Origin: Ravibacter arvi
GTDB lineage: Bacteria > Bacteroidota > Bacteroidia > Cytophagales > Spirosomataceae
Length of the DNA: 64,000 bases
Assembly: GCF_039540405.1 (NCBI RefSeq)
Contig: NZ_BAABEY010000036.1
Location: 620,001 to 684,000, forward strand
Reading direction: 5' to 3'
A program made the position numbers and the translations under genes. Under the pieces are notes generated by a model, which was given only the letters and a program-made list of their open reading frames with translations, searched no databases and was not told where the DNA came from. The stretch's first letter is position 1, and each line of letters begins with the position of its first letter. Positions 33,882-42,002 of the stretch are shown here, piece after piece.

Positions 33882-35243
33882 ACAGTATTCGTTTGCCAGG
33901 AGTGTGGGCACATAGCGCCGAAATGGCTGGGACGGTGTCCCTCATGCCTGGCCTGGAATTCATTGGTGGAGGAAATATCGGATACGCGGGAAGAGCGAGC
34001 GCGTACAGTCTGGAAGGCTGTAAATGTGTCTGCCAGGCCTAAGTCCATTCCAGCCATTGTATATGAAAAAGAGCCGCGCCTTGTCACCGGGGACCTGGAA
34101 CTGGACCGTGTGCTTGGCGGTGGGATTGTGCCTGGCTCGCTTACCCTGATCGGCGGTGAGCCCGGAATCGGGAAGTCAACCCTGATGCTCCAGGTGGGAA
34201 TGTCGCTCAAAAACCAGCGGGTTTTGTACGTTTCCGGCGAGGAATCCGAAAGCCAGATCAAGCTTCGGGCGGAGCGTATGCCCGGGACCGGCGAAAATTG
34301 CTTTGTACTGGCTGAGACTTCGACCGAGCAAATATTCAGGCAGTCGGAGGAGCTCCAGCCACACCTCATTATCATCGATTCCATCCAGACGCTCCAGTCA
34401 CCGCAGCTCGAGTCGTCGCCGGGTAGTATCGGCCAGGTTCGTCAAACGGCGGCCGAAATGATGAAGTACGCAAAAGAAACGGGAATCCCTGTTTTCCTGA
34501 TCGGCCATGTCACCAAAGACGGGTCCATCGCCGGCCCTAAGACACTGGAGCACATGGTGGACACGGTTATCCAGTTTGAGGGAGAGAAACACATGGCCTA
34601 CCGTATTCTGAGAACCAGCAAGAACCGGTTCGGTAATACATCGGAGCTGGGTATTTACGAGATGCAGTCCACTGGTTTGCGGCAGGTTAATAATCCGTCA
34701 GAGCTGCTGATTCCCCAACGTGAGCGCCCGATCAGCGGTGTGGTCATCGGTTCGGTGCTGGAGGGAAACCGGCCTTTAAAAATTGAAATACAGTCGTTGG
34801 TGAGTGTGGCCAGTTATGGAACCCCGCAGCGTACCAGTAACGGATACGACAACCGGCGGCTTCAAATGCTGCTTGCGGTACTGGAGAAGCGTGGCGGCTA
34901 TAAATTTGGAGTGCAGGACGTTTTTCTGAATGTTGCCGGAGGAATCCGGGTAGAAGATCCCGCCATTGACCTCGCGGTGGCGGTGTCGCTGTATTCGTCT
35001 TACGAAGATCTGCCAATTCCGATGGACGTATGTTTCGTTGGCGAAGTCGGGCTGGGCGGAGAAATACGCGCTGTCAACCGGATAGAGGCGAGGATCAACG
35101 AAGCGGCGAAACTGGGCTTCAAAACCATGTATCTGTCGAGGTACAATCTGAAAGACGGGATTGTGAACCAGGTAAAAGGCCTTGAAATCAGGGCGGTAGG
35201 GGCGCTTGAAGAGCTCTTTTCTGTTTTGGAAAGCGGTGATTGA
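33867..35243 (+). CDS. radA: DNA repair and branch-migration protein RadA
   Basis: A 458-residue RecA-like ATPase that processes recombination intermediates. A C4 zinc finger at the N-terminus reads CQECGHIAPKWLGRCPSC. Walker A is GGEPGIGKSTL around residue 96. Walker B is HLIIIDSIQT. The RadA-specific KNRFG motif is present (KNRFGN). The C-terminal Lon-like domain runs from about 280 to 458. Length is standard. The 5' region, including the first five codons, is duplicated in tandem upstream, so its promoter and leader are recently rearranged. Confidence 0.97.
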   Translation: MSKQKTVFVCQECGHIAPKWLGRCPSCLAWNSLVEEISDTREERARTVWKAVNVSARPKSIPAIVYEKEPRLVTGDLELDRVLGGGIVPGSLTLIGGEPGIGKSTLMLQVGMSLKNQRVLYVSGEESESQIKLRAERMPGTGENCFVLAETSTEQIFRQSEELQPHLIIIDSIQTLQSPQLESSPGSIGQVRQTAAEMMKYAKETGIPVFLIGHVTKDGSIAGPKTLEHMVDTVIQFEGEKHMAYRILRTSKNRFGNTSELGIYEMQSTGLRQVNNPSELLIPQRERPISGVVIGSVLEGNRPLKIEIQSLVSVASYGTPQRTSNGYDNRRLQMLLAVLEKRGGYKFGVQDVFLNVAGGIRVEDPAIDLAVAVSLYSSYEDLPIPMDVCFVGEVGLGGEIRAVNRIEARINEAAKLGFKTMYLSRYNLKDGIVNQVKGLEIRAVGALEELFSVLESGD

Positions 35244-35249
35244 CCTTTC

Positions 35250-36374
35250 TCACCGGAGGAGTAGTTCTCCGATGGCGTCCAGGTAGTGACGGTCTACGCG
35301 TGGCTGGTCAAAGCGGGCAAGAATGTTTTTTCTCGCGTTTTGGGCCATTTCCAGTTTTTGCGCCTCCGTCAACCGGATGAACGCGATCATTTGCCTGGCC
35401 AGGTCGGCGGAGTCCTGCGGCTCGCAAAGGAAGCCGTTGAAGCCATGTGTTATTACTTCTTTGCAACCGGGGACCCGGGTGGTAATGCATGGCCTTTCCA
35501 TAGCGCCGGCTTCCAGCAATACTCTCGGAATTCCTTCCCGGTATGACGGGAGTACCACACAGTGGGCGTCGGCTATAAAAGACCGGACATCAGTGGTTTC
35601 TCCCAGGTAGGTAATCGCCCCTTCGTTTTCCCAGTTTTCAAGATCTGCCCTGGAAATAGCATCCTTGTTATCCCCGTCGACGGGGCCGAGCAAAACTCCT
35701 TTTACGTTAAAATTTTCTTTTTTAAGCGTACCGATAGCTGCCACAAATTCCGAGACGCCTTTGCTCCCGAGCATTCTGGCAGCCATCAGGAAACGGGTGA
35801 CGGGAACCTGGTAGGTAACGGGAGCAGGAGCAAAAAAGCGGGTGTCTATCCCTTCGCCATTGACGATCACCGTTTTATTTCCAGCCCGTATGCCCTCTTT
35901 TTTGAAGTCCGCAATGTCGTCCTGGTTGAGAAACCACACCTGATCGGCTTTGCGGAGTGAAATATTGTACATTCTCCTGATCAGCCAGGCAACCAGATTC
36001 CGGCGCATAAACGCATAGCCCAGCCCGGTGACGAACGCAACGTTCCTGATTTTTAGGGCGCGGGCGGCAAGAGATCCGTAAATATTCGGTTTTACGGTAT
36101 AGTGAAAAACAATTTCAGGCTTTAGCGACTCGTAATGCGCCTTTAATTCCCGGTAAAGCTGGTAATCGGTCAGCGGGTTCGTGCCGCTCCCTTTTAGGTA
36201 CCCGAGCGGGATAAATTCGACCGGTATTTGACGCAGCCGCTCGGAAAAATGATCTTCCGGAGCCAGGACCACCACCCTGTACCCGCTCTCTTTTAGCTTC
36301 CGGAGCGTCTTTTCCCGGAAGTTGTACATTCCCCAAGATGTGTTCCCTACAAATACCAGGGTTTTCTCTTGCAT
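35250..36374 (-). CDS. GT4-family glycosyltransferase
   Basis: A 374-residue cytoplasmic GT-B enzyme. The N-terminal half has TLVFVGNTSWGMYNFR and HYTVKPNIYGSLAARAL, and the GLGYAF acceptor-side loop. The C-terminal half has the donor-binding E-x7-E motif in SYREGIPRVLLEAGA. It resembles GT4 enzymes that transfer hexose or N-acetylhexosamine to lipid-linked exopolysaccharide or O-antigen intermediates. I set the start at the ATG at 36374, 3 bases after the preceding gene's stop. A longer in-frame reading to 36554 lies inside that gene. It is the last gene of the PqqD-B2-kinase-nucleotidyltransferase operon, suggesting that the operon acts on a glycan or glycosylated product. Confidence 0.87.
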   Translation of the reverse strand: MQEKTLVFVGNTSWGMYNFREKTLRKLKESGYRVVVLAPEDHFSERLRQIPVEFIPLGYLKGSGTNPLTDYQLYRELKAHYESLKPEIVFHYTVKPNIYGSLAARALKIRNVAFVTGLGYAFMRRNLVAWLIRRMYNISLRKADQVWFLNQDDIADFKKEGIRAGNKTVIVNGEGIDTRFFAPAPVTYQVPVTRFLMAARMLGSKGVSEFVAAIGTLKKENFNVKGVLLGPVDGDNKDAISRADLENWENEGAITYLGETTDVRSFIADAHCVVLPSYREGIPRVLLEAGAMERPCITTRVPGCKEVITHGFNGFLCEPQDSADLARQMIAFIRLTEAQKLEMAQNARKNILARFDQPRVDRHYLDAIGELLLR

Positions 36375-36376
36375 TG

Positions 36377-37498
36377 TTAAGCAGAATTTTGTTTTGAAAA
36401 TAGCAGCTTGTACAGGTGTAATTTTATCCTGGACAGGAACCTGACGTGACGCGCCAGGATGCTGATCTTCGCAACGAAGGTATCGCGATGCCTGATATTG
36501 AATAGTAATATACGCAAAGATTGTGTGGAAACTTCCTTGCGCCCCTTTTCCCATACAGGTTCCGGCTGCAAAACGTCGCGTTTCGGCGAATATGCCGGAT
36601 TTGAAAGGGCTTTCGGGGGGACGACCGACGGATCAAAACGCCGCGCCAGCTCAAGGCTGTCGGTTACAATTTTCAGGATGGCCTTTTCCGATGCTTTGGC
36701 CCGGATAAAATCCCAGTCCAGCGTGGCCCCCTCTTTTCTGAGAAAGAAAACCAGGTCGACAACAAATTTGATTTTGGACCACTGTTCGATCAGACCGTGG
36801 TGAATGACCAATAGCAGGAGCTGGTATTCAGGCCGCGGCGCTTTTACCTGAAGCTGGTTGATTTGATAAGTGCCGGCGTTCTGCATCAGCTCTTCCCACA
36901 AAAAGAAGTCGCCAAACCTTTGATAAATAACCCGCCAGTGAATTTCGACAGGCGGGAGCTTTCGCCGGGCATCCCTGCCGCAAAACATCAGTTGCGTATC
37001 TTCGGCAATAAGTGTATCCAGCAGGTTGCCTTTTTCAATCAGGTAATTTCTGTAGGGTTCAATCTCGTAGCCGTTTGCCGCAACAGATGCCACAGCATCG
37101 GTTATTTTGTTGAGGGGGATAATAAAATCCAGGTCCGAGTAGGTTCGGGTGGCAGGAACCGGGTAGAACAGGTAAGACCACAGCGGGCCTTTGGTAGGAA
37201 ATGCAGGAATGCCGTTTTCAGCCATGTACTTGTACAGGCTCATCAGCTGTGCAGACTGGTACAGGTGTTGGATGGTAGATTCACGGAGCGCAGTTTTCAA
37301 TTCGTCCGATATCGGGTCGGGGAGTACCACTGCTCCCGCCAGGATGTTGTGTGCAAACAGCGGTTTGACGGCGTGGTTGCCGAGCAGCACCCGGACACGG
37401 TTCCAGTCAATTTTTTCGGGGAGTGGCCGAGGGACATCCGGGTGCAGACAGATGTCGAGAATGAACCCGAGTTCAACGGAATATTTATTTTCACTCAC
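36377..37498 (-). CDS. PF14907-type nucleotidyltransferase-family protein
   Basis: A 373-residue protein. The polymerase-beta-like active-site region is FPTKGPLWSYLFYPVPATRTYSDLDFIIP, with the acidic pair in SDLDF. EIHWRV in the middle and a helical C-terminal half are typical of the PF14907 family, which accompanies PqqD and B2 proteins in RiPP and exopolysaccharide loci. I prefer the GTG at 37498 because it overlaps the upstream stop as GTGA. An ATG at 37543 is in frame and would add 15 residues. The nucleotidylated substrate is unknown. Confidence 0.8.
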   Translation of the reverse strand: MSENKYSVELGFILDICLHPDVPRPLPEKIDWNRVRVLLGNHAVKPLFAHNILAGAVVLPDPISDELKTALRESTIQHLYQSAQLMSLYKYMAENGIPAFPTKGPLWSYLFYPVPATRTYSDLDFIIPLNKITDAVASVAANGYEIEPYRNYLIEKGNLLDTLIAEDTQLMFCGRDARRKLPPVEIHWRVIYQRFGDFFLWEELMQNAGTYQINQLQVKAPRPEYQLLLLVIHHGLIEQWSKIKFVVDLVFFLRKEGATLDWDFIRAKASEKAILKIVTDSLELARRFDPSVVPPKALSNPAYSPKRDVLQPEPVWEKGRKEVSTQSLRILLFNIRHRDTFVAKISILARHVRFLSRIKLHLYKLLFSKQNSA

Positions 37499-38409
37499 TG
37501 CGGAAGGGGTAAAGGTTTCCTGGCCAGACACTCCGTCACCCATTGATTGAGCGCTTCAAAGCCGTCCGGTCTCGGTATTTTATTTCCCGGGATACGCTTT
37601 GCGCATAATATACTCTGTTTGAAAAATGTTTTGAGGTTTTCCGGGTTCAATAGTTGATTAGGTAGCGGAAAATGCCTGATCAGCTCTGTCGGAAGGTTTC
37701 CGGGTTTAAACGGCCCGCTCTCCTGCTCTGACGGAGATATAAAAATAAACCTTTCCAAAGGAACCGGTGATACCGGGAAGTTCTTTCTCGGTTGAAGCGA
37801 AAACTTATTGGTTCCTTCGGTTACCGGGGTCAATGTATCCGTTTGATAGCCGAGACCGCGCGCGCTGGATTCCCATATTTTAATTTGCGGGTATGCCGGA
37901 ATAATGAAAGGAACTCCCCGTGCATCGAACCGGATTGCGGTGAGATCGTCGCTTAGAAGCGGGCACCCGGCGGTAACAAAAGCTGCACAGGTTGTTGATT
38001 TCCCGGCGCCGGGGTTTCCGATAAAAATCCAGCCCGAGCCTGCAATTTCTACGGCGCTTGCATGGAGCAAAAAATCTCCTTTCTGAAACAGGATGAGCCC
38101 GATTGCTTCGGAAACAGTAAAAAGGCTTAAGACGTCCGGAACATCTGTCAGCACATCTACCTCCAGGGTAGCCCCGTTAACGGCGTGGAAGGTAGCGACG
38201 CCGTTCCAATGTAACCACAGAGAGCCGTCGGCGTCGACAATGCTCTGCGCTACAATGCCTTTGCGGAAAAGGTTAGTCGTTTCGAGCGGGGGAGGCGTTA
38301 ATTTCTTTTGGATTATTACAAAATCATCCTGTTCACCAGTACCTGCGGTGCATTCGGAAAGAAAGACTTCAGAAGAAAAATTAAGGTTGAAGGCGCGATA
38401 CCGATACAT
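37495..38409 (-). CDS. HprK-like P-loop kinase
   Basis: A 304-residue protein related to the C-terminal kinase domain of HPr kinase. Walker A is GNPGAGKST at 131-139, preceded by LLHASAVEIAG (the conserved His-Ala-Ser region), and the Walker B-like LLSDDLTAIR follows at 151. It lacks the N-terminal HPrK domain and the hallmark HPrK-P motif is not obvious, so it is a stand-alone relative such as those found in lasso-peptide (LassoK) and HPr-rel-A clusters. No HPr substrate is nearby. It overlaps the nucleotidyltransferase start by 4 bases (GTGA). Confidence 0.82.
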   Translation of the reverse strand: MYRYRAFNLNFSSEVFLSECTAGTGEQDDFVIIQKKLTPPPLETTNLFRKGIVAQSIVDADGSLWLHWNGVATFHAVNGATLEVDVLTDVPDVLSLFTVSEAIGLILFQKGDFLLHASAVEIAGSGWIFIGNPGAGKSTTCAAFVTAGCPLLSDDLTAIRFDARGVPFIIPAYPQIKIWESSARGLGYQTDTLTPVTEGTNKFSLQPRKNFPVSPVPLERFIFISPSEQESGPFKPGNLPTELIRHFPLPNQLLNPENLKTFFKQSILCAKRIPGNKIPRPDGFEALNQWVTECLARKPLPLPQ

Positions 38410-38420
38410 TGATCAGGGGG

Positions 38421-38852
38421 TTAATTCCAAACCCAGAGAGGTTGATAATAAGTAGGCAGGCTCCCGATTACGGTTTGCCCCTGTTTCTCTACCCAGGCGT
38501 GGAATTGGAAATCTTTTGTGGGTTCTTTGTTAAAACCAATATGGACCACTACGTCGTCAGCAACGCCGAGGAGATATTTCACCGCCAGGGCCTGCGGAAG
38601 GCAAAGAAGGGTCATGGGTAATTTCTGAGCGGCGCTTTCAACGGCCCAGACAACCTCCCCGATATTCGCGTCTTTTACCGGTTTGCGCGGAAACCGGCTT
38701 GTAGTTTTAATATAGTAGCTTTTGAATTTGGCAAAGGGTAGCAGGCGCAGTGCCAGGCCGATCAGCAGCAGCACGAAAGCTGCGTTCAGCCAGTTGCGTT
38801 TCCGGCTATTGCTGAGTTTTGCCCATTTGCCTATGCCTGTTAAAATGTTCAT
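38421..38852 (-). CDS. Lasso-peptide B2-type transglutaminase-fold protease
   Basis: A 143-residue protein with an N-terminal hydrophobic helix (about 22-42) and the B2 protease core: the nucleophile Cys84 in LLCLPQALAVKYLL and the His118 in FHAWVE. The Asp that usually completes the triad after HAWVE is replaced by a Lys-Gln-Gly-Gln stretch, so Glu122 or another residue must take this role or activity is reduced. In lasso pathways B2 removes the leader peptide bound to PqqD-like B1. It is preceded by pqqD (7-base gap) and followed by the kinase (11-base gap). Confidence 0.82.
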   Translation of the reverse strand: MNILTGIGKWAKLSNSRKRNWLNAAFVLLLIGLALRLLPFAKFKSYYIKTTSRFPRKPVKDANIGEVVWAVESAAQKLPMTLLCLPQALAVKYLLGVADDVVVHIGFNKEPTKDFQFHAWVEKQGQTVIGSLPTYYQPLWVWN

Positions 38853-38859
38853 ATTGAAA

Positions 38860-39153
38860 TCAGGCTACCGGTTCAATCAACCCGTTTTTTTTCAGGTCGG
38901 CAACCAGCGCCTGCACGTCGCGCCGGCATTGCTGTTCTTCAACATCGTAAGTCGCCATTACCTGTTCGCACAGGTCGTCGGTAGAAACCTGGCCTTGCTG
39001 TTGTATAAGGGACCAAACGAAACTGCCGACTCCTTCAAGACCAAAATACTTCCCGGCTTCGTAGTCCAGGATAACAGTTTCTCCTGAGATTTCAGAGGCA
39101 ACCAATTGCGGAGATAGCCGGTAAATAGTGTTGTCTGAAGAGTTCATGGTCAT
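38860..39153 (-). CDS. PqqD-family peptide chaperone (B1-like)
   Basis: A 97-residue winged-helix RiPP recognition element. The recognised core is VILDYEAGKYFGLEGVGSFVWSLI, then DLCEQVMATYDVEEQQCRRDVQALVADLKKNGLIE. PqqD-like proteins bind the leader of ribosomal peptides and hand them to tailoring enzymes. Here it opens the operon and is expressed from its own promoter (box at 39179-39186), about 30 bases upstream. A second in-frame ATG (39147) is possible. No precursor peptide is seen in the 122 bases upstream or between the operon genes. Confidence 0.85.
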   Translation of the reverse strand: MTMNSSDNTIYRLSPQLVASEISGETVILDYEAGKYFGLEGVGSFVWSLIQQQGQVSTDDLCEQVMATYDVEEQQCRRDVQALVADLKKNGLIEPVA

Positions 39154-39178
39154 AAACGTAAAGCGATAGCTGTTCGGA

Positions 39179-39186
39179 CAAAGTTA
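39179..39186 (-). promoter_or_regulatory. -7 promoter box of the PqqD-B2 operon
   Basis: On the minus strand TAACTTTG matches TAnnTTTG, with the ATG about 25 bases downstream. A short leader of roughly 20 bases would result. Confidence 0.5.
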
Positions 39187-39194
39187 CAAGAAAT

Positions 39195-39230
39195 TTCAAA
39201 AAGCCAGCTCCTTTCGACAAAGAGCTGGCT
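39195..39230 (-). terminator. Hairpin terminator of the lytic transglycosylase gene
   Basis: AGCCAGCTC (39202-39210) pairs with GAGCTGGCT (39222-39230). On the minus strand the stem is followed by TTTTT. It separates the transglycosylase transcript from the PqqD operon. Confidence 0.85.
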
Positions 39231-39275
39231 TCTGACCGGTTACTAAAACCGGAAGTTATTAAAACAGAAACTGAA

Positions 39276-40109
39276 TCAATTGGCCAGTGCGACGGCCGCC
39301 GTCTTGTTGAGGACGTTTTTGCCGGTTGGGCTAATGCTGCGGTGGTAGGCCGAAAGAGAGGCCAGGAAGCCTGCATCCACCCAATTGCTGGACCGTTCCG
39401 GCGAATTGAACAGTTCTTTCACCGCAACAATTTTGTATACGTATTTGGAAGTCTCGGAATTCAGCCGCAGATGGTAGAAGTTATTCTTCTTTTGAAGCCC
39501 CATTTGCTTGATCATTTTGCCCGGACCTGAATTGAAAGCTGCTGCCGCAAGCGTCCAGTTCCCCATTTCGCCGTACAGCCATTTCAAATACCGCGCTGCG
39601 GCGTGTGTCGATTTTACCAGGTCGGTGCGCTCATCTATGGTCTCGTCGACGCGCAGCCCTAGCGCAATCGCAGTCTGCGGCATAAACTGCCAATAGCCAA
39701 CGGCGCCCCTTGGTGAAACGGCAAACGATGTAAAATTGCTCTCTACCAACGGGATGTATTTTAAATCCCTGGGCAGGTTATATTGTTTCAGAATCTTGGA
39801 AATTATCTTCAGATCACCGGCTACCTGCTTTTTGTACTGCTGATAGGTAGGATGGTTAAAGTGCTTGACCGCGGCATGATAGCGGCGGGCGACGTGCGGC
39901 TCTCTGAGTGGGATTCTGTCGCCGCAGAAATCAATGGCAAGCATTGTGGTGTCAATAAGTGGCTTTTCTGTCGCCAGCGTACTGTCCGGCGCTACGGTGC
40001 CACCCTCCGTAGTCTTGTCGCCCAAATCATCCATGAGGGCGATGGCTTTTTTGCTAATATGTCCCATTAACAGGAGGGACAGACAGATCAAAACTGCATA
40101 TCGTAACAT
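39276..40109 (-). CDS. Lytic transglycosylase (SLT domain, MltD-like)
   Basis: A 277-residue exported enzyme cleaving peptidoglycan to 1,6-anhydroMurNAc products. The N-terminal hydrophobic signal (residues 3-20) precedes the SLT domain with the catalytic Glu in YIPLVESNFTSFAVSP, then GAVGYWQFMPQTA and AAAAFNSGPGKM. There are no LysM repeats, unlike full-length MltD. The C-terminal extension of about 60 residues is helical. It has its own terminator and is not part of the downstream operon. Confidence 0.92.
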   Translation of the reverse strand: MLRYAVLICLSLLLMGHISKKAIALMDDLGDKTTEGGTVAPDSTLATEKPLIDTTMLAIDFCGDRIPLREPHVARRYHAAVKHFNHPTYQQYKKQVAGDLKIISKILKQYNLPRDLKYIPLVESNFTSFAVSPRGAVGYWQFMPQTAIALGLRVDETIDERTDLVKSTHAAARYLKWLYGEMGNWTLAAAAFNSGPGKMIKQMGLQKKNNFYHLRLNSETSKYVYKIVAVKELFNSPERSSNWVDAGFLASLSAYHRSISPTGKNVLNKTAAVALAN

Positions 40110-40414
40110 TTATTTTTATTTCGTGAAACATATTTTTCAGGATGCAAAAATAACGAAATATAATTAATCTTATTATCGTGTCTTGTAAATGGCTGATAAT
40201 TAGCCTTATTGTCTGGGGGTGTTTGAATAAAAATTATTTTACGGTTTCGGGTATTTTCGGCCGAACCGTTTCCCTGATGAAGATTTTGATTTAGAAAAGT
40301 TTTGTTGATTCCGGCTTTATGGAAACGAAACTGTGGAGCTGAAATTGTGGCCGGTATTTTTTTTAGTGGTTACATTGTATTCGGTATTTTTGGCGGGATT
40401 TTAAGCACATAAGC
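40110..40414. other. Intergenic stretch with one hairpin and a promoter
   Basis: This 305-base gap is A/T-rich near the transglycosylase. ACGGTTTCGG (40241-40250) can pair with CCGAACCGT (40261-40269) with one bulge. A -7 box lies near the right end. I see no coding region or RNA gene in it. Confidence 0.5.
40385..40392 (+). promoter_or_regulatory. -7 promoter box of the CoA-transferase gene
   Basis: TATTTTTG matches TAnnTTTG 23 bases upstream of the start codon. No TTG lies at the expected -33 distance. Confidence 0.4.
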
Positions 40415-41899
40415 ATGCTACACGAGAGAATTCATCGCAACGACTTGCTTCAGCGGGTTATTTCCCGGGAGGAAGCGGCGTCCCGTATCAAAAATGGAAT
40501 GGTGGTTGCAACCAGCGGCTTTACGAAGGCGGGCGATAGTAAAGAAGTATTGCCGGCGGTGGCGGAAAGAGCGCTGACGCATCCATTAAAGATTACGCTG
40601 ATGACGGGCGCGTCGCTGGGACACGGAACAGATGGGAAGCTGGCCGAAGCCGGTGCACTCGCCATGCGGCTTCCATTCCAGGTAGACCCGGTACTAAGGC
40701 GGAAAATTAACGATGGCGAGGTGCTTTTTATTGACCAGCACCTGAGCGAAACGGCCGAATACATCAAAGCCGGCCATTTTCCACCGATTGACTACGCCAT
40801 TATCGAGGCAGCCCAGATTCTTGCCGACGGCAGCATTGTGCCCACCACTTCAGTGGGCAACTCGGCCATTTTCTGCCAGCTTGCCCGAAGGATAATTATC
40901 GAAGTCAATACGGTTGTCCCGCTTTCGGTAGCAGGGGTACACGATATTTTTTCTGCCGGGACCTATCCCAACCGGACGGTGATTCCGATACTTTCTCCGG
41001 ACTGCAGGATCGGAAGGCCTTCCATACCGGTTGACCCCGAAAAAATTGAAGGAATAGTCATCACCAATATCCGGGATAGCGCCGCCGAGGCTGCATCCGG
41101 TGATGCGTCAACCGCAAAAATAGCCGGCCACCTGATGGACTTCTTTTCCTGGGAAGTTACCAAAGGAAGATTGAAGGAATCCCTGCAGCCTTTGCAGGCC
41201 GGGATCGGTAAAGTAGCCAATTCTATCTTGCGCGGGTTTGTCGATAGCCGGTTTCATGACCTGACCATGTATTCCGAAGTACTTCAGGATAGTACTTTCG
41301 ACCTCTTTGATGCAGGAAAACTGAATTTTGCTTCGGGTTCGTCCATCACGCTTTCCGAGTCCTATTATGACAAGGTGTTCGGCGATTTCGGAAAGTACAA
41401 AAACCGGTTGATTTTGCGCCCTCAGGAAATCAGCAATTCAGTTGGCGTTATCAGGCGGCTTGGGGTGATTTCCATTAACACGGCCCTGGAATGCGATATC
41501 TACGGAAATGTGAACTCGACCCACGTAACCGGCACACACATGATGAATGGAATTGGCGGGTCCGAAGATTTCGCGCGAAACAGCTACCTTAGCATTTTTG
41601 TAACTTCTTCAGTTGCGAAGGGCGGCGCGGTTTCTTCCGTGGTCCCGATGGTGTCCCACGTCGATCATACCGAGCACGACGTCGATATTATTGTAACGGA
41701 TGAAGGGCTTGCAGACCTTAGGGGCTTGTCCCCGCGGCAACGAGCCAGGGTAATTATTGAGAACACCGTGCATCGCGACTACCGGGAGCGACTGCAGTCC
41801 TATTTCGAACGAGCTGTAAAACGCGGCGGGCATACACCGCATTTGCTCGAAGAGGCACTGAGCTGGCACCGTTCCCTCCAGGAAACTGGAAGAATGTAA
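40415..41899 (+). CDS. Acetyl-CoA hydrolase/CoA-transferase family protein
   Basis: A 494-residue class I-like CoA-transferase. The catalytic Glu candidate is in MYSEVLQD around residue 290, matching the SEVxQD active-site motif of succinyl-CoA:acetate CoA-transferases. GIGGSEDFARNS and the DEGLADLRGLSPRQRA C-terminal motif are typical. The reaction moves CoA between acetate and succinate or related acids, linking acetate use to the TCA cycle. Hydrolase activity is the alternative in older naming. Monocistronic by spacing. A heptamer-repeat element follows its stop. Confidence 0.9.
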   Translation: MLHERIHRNDLLQRVISREEAASRIKNGMVVATSGFTKAGDSKEVLPAVAERALTHPLKITLMTGASLGHGTDGKLAEAGALAMRLPFQVDPVLRRKINDGEVLFIDQHLSETAEYIKAGHFPPIDYAIIEAAQILADGSIVPTTSVGNSAIFCQLARRIIIEVNTVVPLSVAGVHDIFSAGTYPNRTVIPILSPDCRIGRPSIPVDPEKIEGIVITNIRDSAAEAASGDASTAKIAGHLMDFFSWEVTKGRLKESLQPLQAGIGKVANSILRGFVDSRFHDLTMYSEVLQDSTFDLFDAGKLNFASGSSITLSESYYDKVFGDFGKYKNRLILRPQEISNSVGVIRRLGVISINTALECDIYGNVNSTHVTGTHMMNGIGGSEDFARNSYLSIFVTSSVAKGGAVSSVVPMVSHVDHTEHDVDIIVTDEGLADLRGLSPRQRARVIIENTVHRDYRERLQSYFERAVKRGGHTPHLLEEALSWHRSLQETGRM

Positions 41900-41910
41900 A
41901 GCCGTAAGGG

Positions 41911-42002
41911 AGGGATGAGGTGTGAGACGTGAGGTGTGAGCTGCCTCCGGTCAACACCCCTACCCCTCACACCTCACACCTCAAACCTCAAACCTCAAAC
42001 CT
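41911..42002. repeat. Heptamer-periodic inverted-repeat element, TGAGGTG family
   Basis: The left arm has units GGATGAG, GTGTGAG, ACGTGAG and GTGTGAG. After a spacer of about 25 bases the right arm has CCTCACA twice and CCTCAAA three times, ending directly at the ATG of the next gene. The arms are complementary and would form a long hairpin. The array therefore replaces the whole leader of the SGNH gene. Confidence 0.82.

Noticed and set aside
35250..39153. Complete lasso-peptide gene cluster
   Set aside because: PqqD and B2 are present, but no asparagine-synthetase-like cyclase and no precursor peptide is visible, so a lasso product cannot be claimed.
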